Assembly: GCA_035578905.1 (NCBI GenBank)
Contig: JAQJVL010000524.1
Coordinates: forward strand, 372,001 to 436,000
Origin: Stictocephala bisonia
Lineage: Eukaryota; Arthropoda; Insecta; Hemiptera; Membracidae
Reading direction: 5' to 3'
Length of the DNA stretch: 64,000 nt
The notes below the pieces were generated by a model. That model saw only the letters and a program-made list of their open reading frames with translations, was not told the DNA's origin and did no database searches. The first letter of the stretch is position 1, and each line of letters opens with the position of its first letter. This document shows positions 12,430-24,875 of this stretch, piece after piece. The translations under genes were made by a program, and so were the position numbers.

Positions 12430-12600
12430 ATGATGATAATTCCTTTGTGAACCCCTCTGGTCTGAGGATGGTAAACGTGGATTACTGACATCGTTTCATA
12501 ACATTTTTACATTTTGTACATACATTGTAAATTTGTGTCGTGTGACATTTACTTGTATTTACCAACGCGGAGTATACTAGTTATTAACCGACAAAAAATA
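12430..12600 (+). repeat. Penelope-type terminal repeat fragment, degraded
   Basis: CCCTCTGGTCTGAGGATGGT followed by AAACGTGG, and further on TGTCGTGTGACATTTACTTG then ACCAACGCG, align in order with the minus strand of 33140-32955. That copy reads CCCTCTGGTCTGAGGAAGGT, then GTGTGACGATTACTTGTA and ACCAACACG. The module is CTGAGGA, stem arms, GAAA; here the GAAA has become GACA. No reading frame accompanies it. Confidence 0.55.
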
Positions 12601-15600
12601 CCAACTGCGCCTTAGTTGGGTTACAAATCTTAAAATAAAAAATTGATTAATGAAGAATGGTTTAATAACAGCAATCCAGTGGAGTAATAACAGCAATCCA
12701 GTGGAGTGCAGTCCACTAGTCCCTTTTTTTTATTTACTTTCATTTTATATTAATTTGATATGTTTGCTCAAATACATCATATGTTTCTGGACTGTGTTTG
12801 GGACCCAATCTGCTTAACCGACCATACGAAGGGGATATATATGTTTTAACAATTAAGAAATCTACAAAGAAATATGTTGCATATATTTGTTGTTTATACA
12901 TTCGTAAATGGAAGCCAGAGGGTGCCGTGAATGCAGGAAATATCGACTGCTGACATTATTAATGAAGGTAGAAATAATTAGCTGATTGAGTAACTTGGCT
13001 AAATTAGTTAATTAAAATTCCACCGCCCCAGGAGATTCACGCTTCTCGCTAGATTGAAACCAGCTTTTCTATACTTTAAAGTTTGTCTTGACTACAAAAT
13101 AGTTTCAGTGAGAAGTTGGCTGTAGTAACTTAGTAACTGTAAATTTCACTAATGTAATCAAGCACATACAAATTAGTGTTTTGGATATCCTGCATATCTT
13201 GGTAATAGTATAAACAATTTTTATTTCATATTGCTGTCAAAAAGTTGTACACCGTGAATTTTGAGAATTGATTGCAAATTATTTTATGTTTTCAATAATA
13301 CAAACGTACGCCACAATTTGCAAGTCTCTCAAAAAGTCGATTTAATTCTGTTCAAAACAGGTGAGGGATTCAGTGCAGATTCTTGTGTTCATTCGGACCT
13401 GTCTCTTCCTTCACACAACTACATTCAAACGTACACTAGTTATCGTACATTTCTCGTCACTGTACAGATAGCAGTTCGTTAAATGAGCACTAAAAACTTT
13501 CAGAAAACATTTTTAAATTAGTGAAAAATAAAGAAAAATATCGTGGTCTAGCGATGTGTTACTAAACAAGGGCATGCTTGTCTTCTTTATTTTCAAACAT
13601 TTTACTTTTTGAAATAAATCTTACTGCTTCTTATAAAATAAGTACATTCTCATTTTAATGTAAATGAACTACAGGCCACACACACACCTTTCCTCGAAAC
13701 TACTTTATTATACTCGATAAGACCTCTGAGTTAAACAGTATTGGTTCTTACTATACTGTACAAGAGCACGAAGAAACCTAAGATAACTTTTAAATACATT
13801 TTCCGACTGTTTTTTGTAATATATATATATGTTAAGGTGAGTGAATTTGTTCGGCGCAGGCTCATATCACTTTGTAAGTAAATAAAGAATTTTAATTTAT
13901 GTTACAGTTTTAAATACACGCTTATCTATGTTTTGAATGTAAATTTTTTAAATTTAGGTTTTAATCAATTTTACTGAATCCAGTTGTCAAAAAACGTTAA
14001 GTAATGTAAGCGAGATTGAATAAAACAGTCTTGATCGAAGCTACGTTTATAGTTTTTTTTTTTTTTTTTTTTTTTGCAAAAATGATCAGTATGTAGTGAG
14101 TTACTGAGTGCTCAATTATATCAAATAATAACAACACATATTATTCAAGCGGAATTTTTTTTATTTTTCTGCAGATGTTAGATACAGAGTTTGGAAGTAT
14201 TAGTTGTGTTTCGTCACAGAGAAGAAGGAAACAGAGGTCATGTCCAATAGTAAGCTAATGTGTGTCGAGTAGTTAGTTCTCCAGTTTGTCACTTTGCCTT
14301 GTCATTCCCTCCTTTATTACTGAAATCCTCAAGGATAGTGTTGTGATTATTACTACACATGTATAAAGATGTACATTAGTTGTAATTTACTTATACTGCT
14401 ACTAAGGCGTTCGCTGCGGACATATGAAAGCGACCTCTGTATATTTTTTTCTGTGGTTTAGTAGAATGTTAGCCGTTTAAAAGTCGAGAGCCCATCGCAA
14501 CTAATTATATCGCCTCTATGCAAGCATCATTTTAACATGCTAAGTGTGGCAACACTGTAAAAATTAGCAAATTTAAGGTAACATATGTCTTTAAACTCTA
14601 GTTATTAAACTTGTATGGTTTTATTCTGAAATAGACAGTTCACTTCCAAAGATTAGGCCCAATATTTTTATCACTCTTGATTTTTAAGACACATTTTTTA
14701 CATTTGTTTATTAAAAAACGTTATACAAAAATTTTATATCTTGAGGGAAATACTTAAATAATGTGGTTTATTTCAACTTTACGTAAACTTTAAATTTATT
14801 CAACTTTGTCCCTATTAAAACTTTCTGGCAATTATAGTCTGCAAAGCAATACAAACTATGTTCTTGGAATATTCGTTGCTATTTCATCTATCATGCTTCG
14901 AAACAGCACTAACAAGTTGGAAAATATTAAAAAATATAAATTACACTGTCGTAATTTTTTAATTGTGGATTTTGGAATGTTTATCAGCTGTTTAATCAAT
15001 TGAGAATAATTTTAAATTGATATAACTGTCTATGCATGTATATAAGGTAAACATTAGTTTACGCACCCAATAAATCCACCATTCATATAATTATTTATTT
15101 TATTCCAATATTTAGCAAGTTAACTTTTATTTTTATTCTTAACTAGAGTGTTCTTATAGATACAAATATTTTTTTGTTTTTTCTGAGTATTAGTTTGAGT
15201 GATTTTTTAAGGAGGGACACCTAAACTCTTCTTATCGCCTTATATATCCAATATCCAACAAGTATATGTTAAAAACAATAAAGATAGCTTCCCAAAGTAC
15301 AGACTATAGTAAACAATCGTAGCTTATTCTTTGTTGCAAAACTGTTTATTTCAGTTTATTAGATATTCATATTATCAGATTATCTATACAGTTAGCCATT
15401 GCTTAGTAACTCATTTAATATAAATATAGTAATTTGTTTTAGAACCTTGTTTACTAGGACATAAAGATTCAGTTCCAAGGTCCAATAAAGATCCGTTTTT
15501 GACCCTCCATGTTTTAATTAAAACTGGAATAACTAATTGAACTTACAAATGATCACGTTTTAAATGAATACTAAAAATATATTTATTATATTATAATATA

Positions 15601-15689
15601 ATGAACAGCCAAAATCGTTAAGTAAAAGTAATGTGTGTTCTTTAGAAAATAACCTACTTTTAAAGCTGTAAAGGATTAATATGAGTTTC
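12601..15689. other. AT-rich DNA with minor simple repeats
   Basis: Contains a direct duplication of a 22-bp unit (AATAACAGCAATCCAGTGGAGT) at about 12664-12707 and a 23-base T run at 14053-14075. No recognisable gene. Confidence 0.55.
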
Positions 15690-15930
15690 GTAAAGAGTCC
15701 TTATAAATGCGAAAAGGCTATTTGGTCTGACAATATAGGTCTATAAAGAGTGAATTGGCCGGCCTTTGTTTATGTGAGTTATTTCCCGCTGTGACTCGCG
15801 GCTTTTATGGGGACCCAAGGAAGACGCAGTGATAAAACGACCAGACTTGTGTGTCAGTTCTATCTTATTGTTCCCTTGATCTCTCTTAAACATATTATTT
15901 TTCATCGCGTGACATTTCCTTATAGAAGAC
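15690..15930 (+). repeat. Dispersed repeat (copy 1; partner at 58665-58880)
   Basis: Ordered blocks shared with the second copy: GAAAAGGC, then TATAxxTCTATAAAGAGTG, then TGTGACTC, then GTGATAxAAxGA, then ATCTCTCTT. The spacing is similar and both copies are on the plus strand, consistent with an old interspersed repeat, possibly SINE-like. No polymerase III boxes are convincing. Confidence 0.45.
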
Positions 15931-17220
15931 GTGCCTTACTATGTGGGAACAGAAGTACATCAAGTTGTTAACGGCAATGGCTATAGTGTCATTATATTCA
16001 ACTCATAATCGTATTTTGCTTGATGTTTTGCAAATGTTTATTTTAATCATAAAAATGTACTCAATGATAACTCAAATGACGTGGTTGAGTATATTCTTAT
16101 GATTTATGATTACCACTGTACGCTTATGGGTGGGTGGGAGAGTACGCGTGTGGGTGGGCCTAAGTATTTAATTAGAAATAATTTTAAAATTATCAATTTA
16201 TAGAAAAAAATGTTTTATTGGTTAGTTTGAGAATTATAATATTACGAGTATTTTCCATAAAAAAATAAAAAAAAAACAAGCAGTTTTAATGAAATAAAAA
16301 AAAAAAAATGTCAACTCCAAAAAAAACTTCAAACTATTTAGTTTTTCGAAAACCAAATATGTCCAATAGATCCACAACGAACTCGTATATCCTCAAAAAA
16401 TTATTTAGTCATGTTCTCTATAATTACACATTTAACTGTATGGTATCATCATCGAGTCTTTAAATTCTTATAGTGTACAGATGTAATAAAACATTTTATT
16501 GTTAAAAATAATTTATGTTTAAACCAATTTTCCTTGTTTTTAGAACATTTTTATCTAAAAAATAAAATTAATAATAAATTTCATATAATTTAAGTATTTA
16601 TCAAAGTAATTATTGTATTTTCAGGACAACTTTTAGAAAATTCTGGACGGATGTTGATACATTTTTAATGAAGCAAATTTCGCAACATAATTGTAAATTA
16701 TTTTCTTTAATTTAATAAAACAAATGTTAACTTCTTACAAAAAAAACGATTTTTATGGTTTGTAAACAGTGCAAGTATTTACAAGTCTAATCATGGCTGG
16801 CCTTAACAAATACAAAACAACGGTCTAGTTCAAAACAACAAGCAAGGTCTGAACTCGTTGTAAACTTTGCGCCACCGATTGCCTCTTGGAACAAAATTTC
16901 AACTCGTCAATCTACATTTAGCTTAGTACATTCCCGTCGTATGACACCGTTAGTTGTTGTGTGTAAACATATTTATAGTGTAACAACATATAAAACGTAT
17001 TCAGTAATCCTCTTCAAACAGAATTACAATGTAGCTATAAACATCTTTCGTGTAACAATGGATACAGCAGGCTCGTCCGTCAGAATAGATGTGTACTGAT
17101 GCCATTATTTCGAACCATTACCATTGCTCGTCATTGAAGTAAAAAATTTAGAAACATTTTGTTCATCCACCATTGGAACCTAAATTGGGACAATTAACTC
17201 TAAACGTGAGTATTATACAT
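15931..17220. other. AT-rich DNA containing a short G-rich repeat at 16105-16165
   Basis: At 16105-16165 the sequence CACTGTACGCTTATGGGTGG and the following GTACGCGTGTGGGTGGG match the 36-bp G-rich minisatellite found at 20042-20120 and 23985-24258. The rest holds A-rich runs (16259-16330) and no gene. Confidence 0.5.
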
Positions 17221-17224
17221 CGGC

Positions 17225-17515
17225 CAACGTTAATTAATTTATTTATTTTTATTTATTCATAAGACGCCGATCGTCAAGATATGGGCGAATATGGATTTCG
17301 AATAAGTGTGATGAGTGTAGATGAGCAAATGTAGTCATTGTTACAAACTAAGGCCGACTATTCCCTAGAAAGTGTCATTAATTAATAGCCCAATGACAAA
17401 TGAACAGCCGGTGATTATCAGCTGATCCTTCTCAAAATGTATTGACTCATATTGGGATCGATCTGAGAACCTTTAGCATATGAAGCTGGGATTGAACCAA
17501 CTACTCTACCGACCA
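17225..17515 (-). repeat. Possible tRNA-derived SINE
   Basis: On the minus strand, TTGGTCGGTAGAGTAG is followed directly by TTGGTTCAATCCC, which contains a good polymerase III B-box (GGTTCAATCC). About 230 bases downstream it ends in GACGATCGGCGTCTTATGAA and an (AATA)n-like tail at 17231-17262. A promoter at one end and a simple tail at the other is the SINE layout. The A-box lies too close to the B-box for an intact tRNA, so this is not a tRNA gene. Confidence 0.45.
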
Positions 17516-19376
17516 ATTTTATACTCTTACATGAAAGTACCGTCCAGTGCTTGTACTAAAGGAAAAGAAAACATTCAATTTAAATCTGTAAATAAAAACT
17601 AAACAGTTCAAAGTTTATAGTTTTAGTAGTTGAATTATTAAATATTACTTTTTTAGAAACAATTAATAATCTATCAATGTCTAGTTACATAGTTTAATCA
17701 AAGCCTACGCAACACTTAACCAGTTGGGGGTCAGATCCTCATTCTTTAGGTTCAGTTACGACAGGGTCCTCGGCGGGACTCCAAGGAATAAAAAGGAAGT
17801 GTGCCAAGCCTGATGTAGGCCATCAGGAGACTGTACTGTATCTTATCATTGATAGTATAGTACATACAATAGCAGATTTTTCATTAGGACAGGTTCAAAA
17901 TGGAATGAAAATTACTGACCGTATCGTGACCTGGTGGAGAAACTTGGAGTCTCAGTATACCACAAGCTTCTAGTGGCCTTAAGTCTTGTTTCGTTAAATT
18001 GAAACGCGATGCATCATAAAAGGTTATAGATACATCTGGCGTTGTATCTATAACCAATGTTTTTACGTACGTGCTGGAGAGATGACGCAGTGGTAATGGT
18101 TTTCCCAGTTAAAGGATATTCTGCGCGGGTGGGATTATTTTATTGCCCACATGAATAAAGATGAGTGGACCTATAAAACACCGGTCTAGCTGTGAAGTGC
18201 ATGTAGGTAACTCTGACATTGTGATGGAATAAGGTACTTTTGTGCATCGTTTGGAAGTATATTCTTGAAGAACTGTGATAACGCGTATATCACAGACATA
18301 TAACATATCATCATTGGTAAGCTAGAGTGGACGCCGAAATGTTTTATGTTTAGGGAATCGTCCACAACCACCTTTACTGTCTATTATATTAAAAACTCAA
18401 CAATTCCCATTTAAAGGTTATGGAAATGTAAACTTCCAAATAATTAACGCTGATTAAAAGTAAAAGTCATATATGTTGAATATATCCCACATAGTTTGGT
18501 GTGATTGGACGTTCATTTTGTTTTTTATACATTTAGATACTTCTATGAAAGGGCATTTTTTTTGCAATAGCAAACAGAGCTCACAGTGAGATCGGAGCTT
18601 TTGCCGTATTACAAAAAAATTCCATTTTCTAAATAGTTACGAGAATACACACATAAAGTAGTTCAATAGAATATGAGCAACAAAAAGTACTCAAACTAAA
18701 TCCAAGTGAGAGGATGTTATAAATCTGTTAAATATACCTACTAGGTTATCTTCTGTGTTAAATGTATGCTATAAATGACTAAAACACTATTTATCACTTC
18801 ACTCTTCAGATACCGTTGTGATGTCGTTTTTACATATCTGCATGAATGGCATTTACACGTAAATTGATATAACAAATAAGGCTAGATAATAATGTTCGAT
18901 ATAGTATAGTTCGATTCGACATCGGGTATTCGGCAGCCAACTTCACACGCTATTAAGTATTCCTAACTACTGAATGAGGCAAACACCATCCTTCAAATGA
19001 ACAGCTATTAGCTAAAAGCTCTCGTGACTCATCCAAGCACACTTAGAGTGTATTTGAACAACCATAAATAAACACTGCTTACCGGAACACTAGGTGCGGC
19101 TGTTCGGAATGTGGACTGTTCTGATACGTGAAAGTATGGTAATAGACATTCGTAAATATTTATTGTAAATTACGCCATAGTTTAAGTTAAATCCAATCTA
19201 CAATTTTAATAATATAAAATTGGATAGCAAACAAGTTAAGTTGACATATAAAACAATTGTTGTAATCTTAGGCAAGGCAGAGACATTATTTGCATGTTTA
19301 AGATTTATTTAATGTCATATTCATTAAATGAATGTTAAACTTGCATCATAGTACGGGAGCGGCCGCAGCTAAAGCC
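17516..19376. other. AT-rich DNA without recognisable gene
   Basis: Small frames such as minus 18109-18306 show no recognisable family. No clear repeat identified. Confidence 0.5.
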
Positions 19377-19378
19377 TA

Positions 19379-19918
19379 CTATCCGTAACAAAAGTTTGGA
19401 GACTCAAGTTTGGATGCTTACAATATCAAATAAAAATCGCTACAAAATACACGATGGGCTGTAAAGGGTTAACAAAGTATGTAGGGAAATATGTGAAATT
19501 AGCTTATTACAACAATGTCAAGTTCAACCTCGTCAGATCAGCCATTGCTTAGAAAAAGTTGTTTTATGGAATCTTCAAGAACTTTTTTTCTAATGAAAGA
19601 AAAATTTTGAAACTTTAATATAGTATTTCCAATATCATAACCAATCACGTATTACATTTTCATCAAGATATATGAATTTATATTTAGTCAGCGATTTTAA
19701 AAAGTCAAGATTTGTTTGGAATTTGTGAAAAATCGTGTACTTTTTTCGTTCGGTACGAAGTATAAATATGAAAAAATAATCAAACAAACTTTTTGTTGAC
19801 AACTATCAACGCAAAATAAAACAATGAAAATATTGGTACAGGTTCCATTACCATAACTTTGTTAGTTTAATTTTTGTCAGCATCCAAACTCGAGTCTCCA
19901 AACTTTTGGTACGGATAG
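19379..19918. mobile_element. 540-bp MITE with about 45-bp TIRs and TA flanks
   Basis: The left end CTATCCGTAACAAAAGTTTG continues GAGACTCAAGTTTGGATGCT. It is the near-perfect reverse complement of the right end at about 19876-19918, which ends CTTTTGGTACGGATAG. Both ends are flanked by TA (19377-19378 and 19919-19920), as expected for Tc1/mariner-type insertion. No transposase frame is present, so it is non-autonomous. Confidence 0.8.
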
Positions 19919-19920
19919 TA

Positions 19921-21045
19921 GTCCCCATTTGGAAACAATGTTTGCAAACAGTTTCTTGTTTCTTCTTAATGTTTGTAAACAGTTTACAAAATGTGTCTCA
20001 CTGTTTGCAAACTGTTTTGAAACAACAGAGAAACAGTACCACTATGCGTGTATGGGTGGGTGGGTGGGTCTGCACCACTGTACGTATATAGGTGGGTGGG
20101 TGGGTCTGTACCACTGTACGTGAATGGGTGGACACGAATGTAACAGCATTAATATGACCATAAACTAATGTACTCAAATTTACAAACACACAACTACTTT
20201 AAAGTACTACTATAACAGAAAAACAATTACAATTACTGTATATTGTTTAATGTAGATAACAACTGCAGCTAGTTAGGATCACACCGTATGACAGATTTGT
20301 AGTTATTCTACATACGTATTATAGTAAACGTATTTTCTCAAATAGCCTACAAGCATACTAAATAAATAACGAAGTACAAAATATATTATTTCAACTGTAA
20401 TAAACGTGGTATTAGAGTTAAAATAAATGTTTGTCATTCATTTGTGTCCATACTAGCAGGACAGTGTTTCCCGAGATGTGAACTGAAGAAATGTGGTTCT
20501 TGGTTCGTATCCAAACCTATTAGAACCAATTCACTTTCTTGGGCGAACTGCCACTTTCTTCTCATACAATGCCTGTGTTCACGTCGAAATTGTATTTTCA
20601 AAACTTTTATTTATTTATTATTTCTCCATATCATCGGTGCTCACGTCAAAACTAGCGCGATTTCCTTTCTTATCACTGTTCTTGTAACCTGGAGAAGTTA
20701 TGTTCTTAAATACTCGACGGGAATAAAACTCTTCAATTGAATTTGAAATTTGTTCCTGGTTCCACGAAGTAGCACACATCTTCAACGGTTACGACCGGTA
20801 TTGCACACTTGCACCGCTGACGCCCGATGACTCATTCGAGCTCCCTCTTTCGTTATAATTTTGACTTCTAGATGGAAACATGTTTGCGTGTTTTCCATTA
20901 GGTCTTGAAAACAGAAAAAACCGTTTCTCGGTTCCAGAAACAAGCTTAAATGTTTCTTGAAACATTTGGGAAACATAGCAAAACAATACAAAAACACAGG
21001 AAACAGTTGAGAAACAGTTTGCAAACACTGTTTGTAAGTGGGGAC
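19921..21045. mobile_element. 1.1-kb MITE or foldback with GTCCCC termini, TA flanks
   Basis: It starts GTCCCCATTTGGAAACAATG and ends with the inverse (TTTGTAAGTGGGGAC). Both ends carry repeated AAACAGTTTGCAAAC-type subrepeats for about 110 bp, and TA flanks each end (19919-19920 and 21046-21047). It abuts the 540-bp MITE and shares the same TA dinucleotide. The interior includes a GGGTGGGTGGGTGGG minisatellite. The open frames at 20444-20740 and 20782-21189 have no recognisable domains and are treated as chance. Confidence 0.7.
20042..20120. repeat. 36-bp G-rich minisatellite, about two copies
   Basis: Unit: GTGTATGGGTGGGTGGGTGG, GTCTGCACCACTGTAC. It is the same unit as the longer array at 23985-24258. 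Four GGG runs separated by single T make it a strong intramolecular G-quadruplex candidate. Confidence 0.85.
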
Positions 21046-21049
21046 TAGG

Positions 21050-21250
21050 ATTAAGGACCCAAGACGGTGGCTTGCCTCGCAACCGGTCCGGGTTTGATTT
21101 CCGGTATGACCATAACACATTTTACCCCTGTGCCGTTCCCTTGGTTCGGAAGTCATAGTAAGCCGGTGGCCAATAAGTCTCCAAAACAATAGCGGGCTCG
21201 TCTAAAAAGGCATCCCCACACCATTAAAAGCCATACGAAAATTATTTTTT
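21050..21250 (+). repeat. tRNA-derived SINE-like repeat
   Basis: GGTGGCTTGCCTCGC (A-box-like) is followed 20 bases later by CCGGGTTTGATTTCCGG, a near match to the B-box and its pairing arm. A tRNA-unrelated body with CCTGTGCCGTTCCCTTGG follows, and the 3' end is ACCATTAAAAGCCATACGAA before an A/T-rich tail. This is the usual head-body-tail order of insect tRNA SINEs. The box mismatches indicate an old copy. Confidence 0.6.
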
Positions 21251-23939
21251 TTATAAATTGCATCTCAGATATAGCCATAAGAAGGTGTAATATTTATTTA
21301 GAGAGGGTAATTGACTTGAAGAGAATCCTGCAACTGTCCAAGGTGTGACTTGATGTGCATTGTCAGCTGGTCGATCAGTTGCCAAGCACGTGCGTTCGAG
21401 GAGTTCTGAATACATAACCACTCCCTCTGTGCCAGCTTCAATGTGTAATGAGATTACTTTTTCCTTCCCCGCAAAGCTGAAAGTCTAGTTTTAGTAACTA
21501 TAGTATTATCTTAATGCGAGTTCAACAGTCATCTGGGTATCGAAAATGATCTCATAAATATGGAAAGTTCCTGATACCTATGTTACCAGAGAAGCAAACA
21601 TGCAATGGTAGTCGTTGTACCAAGCAATCAAAAGGTAAATATTTAGCTAAATATCCTACAACATATGGAAAGAAATTTAAAATACACATTGTAATTAGTT
21701 TTTTGAAGTAATTAATTAGAATTACTCAGGCTGTAGGATTTTTATTACATAATTTACATAAGCTTTGTAGAAAATAACGCAATAAAAATTTAATAAACCA
21801 TATAACCTTCCTCCCATAACAGTATTTAGAAAGAGACAAGAAATATAAATGTATATTAAAAATATTTTCTTAACTATCCTATTACGTTTTGGAAGAAATA
21901 CAAAAAAAGCGAATTTAGTAGAACGTAAATTCATTGGAATATTTACTACATTTTATAATTATACTATAATAAATGAGATCGCTTGTTTTATAAAAGTATA
22001 TTGCCATATGTTTTGGTTTGCTTACTAAATAATAATGCTTACCGACTGTAAAATTTTAAAATATTTAATTTGTTTAAGGTTTAAAAGTTAAGAATTGGCA
22101 ATTTATTTATATAAATGTATCAGTCCAATTATATCTTTCGTTAAAAATATTGTATTAAACGTTTATTCTTTAAGGCTTACTGTTATGTCTCTGTGTAGAT
22201 TTGATTTTTAGTTAATATTTATAAATAGCAATGAAAATATACTTTGCAGTTCAAAAATGTAAGTAACGTGAGTTTTTAATCAAATATGATAAACAGTTGA
22301 AAAATAGCGAAATTCTTACACGCGTGGCTGAGATTCCAGTGTAAAAATCATATCTAGCAATCAACTACTACGTATTTTGAAATACAAATTACACTTTTAT
22401 TCATAGAAACTTAACAACTTTTTATTTGTTTTGTTGATGTACGTATGAATGCTTTAGTGGAAGTCTTTGATTATATCAACTTTGATATTGAAGAAGTGCA
22501 ATATAAAAGTTAAACTTGTTTATCATTACTTGCCTCTCGTTACTAGTTTATTTCATTAGTAGGTCTGTGGTTGTGCCCTGTGTGTTATACTGTATATATT
22601 CTTCTCTAACATCGAAGTACTGCAATGAAATTACTCATTTCAACAAATTCAGCTACTTTTGGGAATAATTTAATTAATAATAATAATTTTTTAAAAATAC
22701 TTAACTGCACGTAGGCCTAAGTATAATTAAGTTAGTAACAATGCATTTGCCATGGAATAAAATGGCATAAATTGCGTTGTTAACAAACTATAATCATTAA
22801 AGATGATATTTACAACATGGGAATGTCTGAAGTAACAAAACTAAAACAATATATACAATTTGAAAAACTATATTTCTATGGAATATATATATATATAACT
22901 ATTTTACATTTATGTATATGAGTCAATATCAATATAAAATAAACGGTTCGTATAAGATTACAAAATGTGTGTTTTCAATAATAAGGTCACAATCAACTTA
23001 ATTCAATTATAATCTAATTGCTTTAAATCATTTTTATTGGAGGAAGCAATACAAAACTAGGAATAGAAAGTAAGATTTGATAATATTATGATTGGAGACT
23101 TCATTGCCTTCTAGTGAGAGCTGTACTTTCTTGGAATGTTAATTTGAACTGAGCAATATACAACTTTTTATAATGAGTATTAAAACTATCTATAAATATT
23201 TAACTAGATAGATGCTTACTTTTATATGAATTGGTAAGGCGTTTAAAAATGATCCTCTAGAATGTCCTTTATACCTCCTTTAGATTTTCTACAGTCTATC
23301 ACAGATTTTGAAAGAGAATTTAATTTAAGTTGAAATCCGTTTTAAGGGAATTTAAATTATATAAACATACGTCTTACAGTACTTTATATTTGTCTTACAA
23401 TCTTATAAAATATTTGTAACAAGGTCGCTGTAGACTTAGAAAGATCCACCGTATCGGTCGGACGTGCTTCCCAAAGGAATGTTCCGCACTTAGTTGGCTA
23501 AGCTTACGTTCCTTGCATTGTCTAAAGTTTTTCCAACAATACTTGGATACCTAAGACAGAGAAAGTATGAAATGACATTTGGTTTTTTGCCAAAAAAATT
23601 TATTGTTTAGATATTTTTATTATTATAATTATTATTTTATGAATAAATATTCAGTTTTATATTGTTTTGTTATACACTAAAAGAATTAGTAATCCCCGAA
23701 TAGTTAATATGAAAGTACTGAATATAATACGTAAGTGTGCGTTTTATATGGGAGAAACCGTGTGAAACGTTCTTCTCGTATCTATAGTATAAGTTCAAGT
23801 TTTTACCATCAGAAAACTGTAAATGTATTTATTGCTGATCTATCTTTGTTTTCGTGTTTTTTACGACACTTTTCACAAAGGCAGTACGATTCTCAACTAA
23901 GTATGTATGCTATTGCTGGAAGGAGACTTTGTGTTTAAT
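21251..23939. other. AT-rich DNA without recognisable gene
   Basis: No protein motif or strong repeat. Only a short (AT)n run near 22886 and low-complexity sequence. Confidence 0.5.
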
Positions 23940-23984
23940 AGAATCAATACATATTCAGTCTCCTATAACGTTTACAGCCGTTTA

Positions 23985-24258
23985 TACAATGGGTCAATAC
24001 CATTGTATGTGTATGGGTGGGTGGGTTGGTCAATACCATTGTACGTGTATGGGTGGGCGGGTGGGTCAATACCATTGTACGTGTATGGGTGGGTGGGTGG
24101 GTCAATACCATTGTATGTGAATGGGTGGGCGGATGGCTCAATACCATTGTATGTGTATGGGTGGGCAGGTAGGTCAATAGCATTGTATGTGTATGGGTGG
24201 GTGGGTGGGTCGATAACATTGTACGTGTATGGGTGGGTGGGTGGGTCAATACCACACC
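23985..24258. repeat. 36-bp G-quadruplex-type minisatellite, 7-8 copies
   Basis: Unit: GTGTATGGGTGGGTGGGTGG, GTCAATACCATTGTAC. Variants include GGGCGGGTGGGTC and GGGCAGGTAGGTC. The period divides by three, which gives open frames on both strands. It sits at the outer left end of the foldback. Confidence 0.93.
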
Positions 24259-24499
24259 CCCATTATTACGGGACAACATTATTAGTAGTTGTCCTTTTAC
24301 TACAACGCTTATCTCTCCAACAACAGTTCAGTTATCAACAGGTGAAGTTGCAGCTGCTAAATTGATTACAGTTTCGAAAGCCAGATGTACATTGTAAAAA
24401 GGTTTACTACTAGCAGTGACTAAGGGCTCAATCCACACCTGCAAACAGAGATAACTTAATAACCCACCGCACACTCATACTAAAACACATGACAGAATG

Positions 24500-24875
24500 A
24501 TCTGCTCACATCTATGACCAGATGGCTGAAGAAACCACACACCCACTCCCACAAGCTCAGGCAACAGAAAAGGAAGACCCCGCCCGTACGAACAGATATA
24601 CTGTATCTGAAGGATCCTTGGACCCACCCTCCAGACAAGAACAACCCACACGCACACTCCTACTAACACACATGGTTCTACTCACCTCTATGACCAGATG
24701 GCTGAAGAAACCACACACCCACTCCCACAAGCTCAGGCAACAGAAAAGGAAGACCTCCCCCCCCGTACGAACAGATATATCTAAAGAATCCTTCGACCCA
24801 CCCACCAGGCCACCAGACAAGCGCCGGCAACAGAAAAACCCACACGCACACTCCCACAATTTATCAAACAAGTAA
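24500..24875. repeat. About 176-bp tandem unit in the left foldback arm, two copies
   Basis: GATGGCTGAAGAAACCACAC recurs at 24521 and 24697. Each is followed by CCCACTCCCACAAGCTCAGG, CAACAGAAAAGGAAGACC, an ACGAACAGATAT block and a GACCCACCC block. Inverted copies lie at 25740-25960 and 27120-27420. The spacing is 176 bp on the left and about 185 bp on the right, the extra length being G-run expansion. Confidence 0.8.

Noticed and set aside
17485..17515. Functional tRNA gene
   Set aside because: A good B-box but no room for the anticodon arm between the A- and B-box; SINE-like instead.
20444..21189. Frames of about 100-135 codons inside the 1.1-kb MITE
   Set aside because: No recognisable domain, overlapping frames on both strands, and they cross the MITE boundary.
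24522..24875. Proline- and threonine-rich frame (117 codons) with a mirror frame on the other strand
   Set aside because: It lies entirely in the foldback repeat units; composition reflects C-rich repeats.
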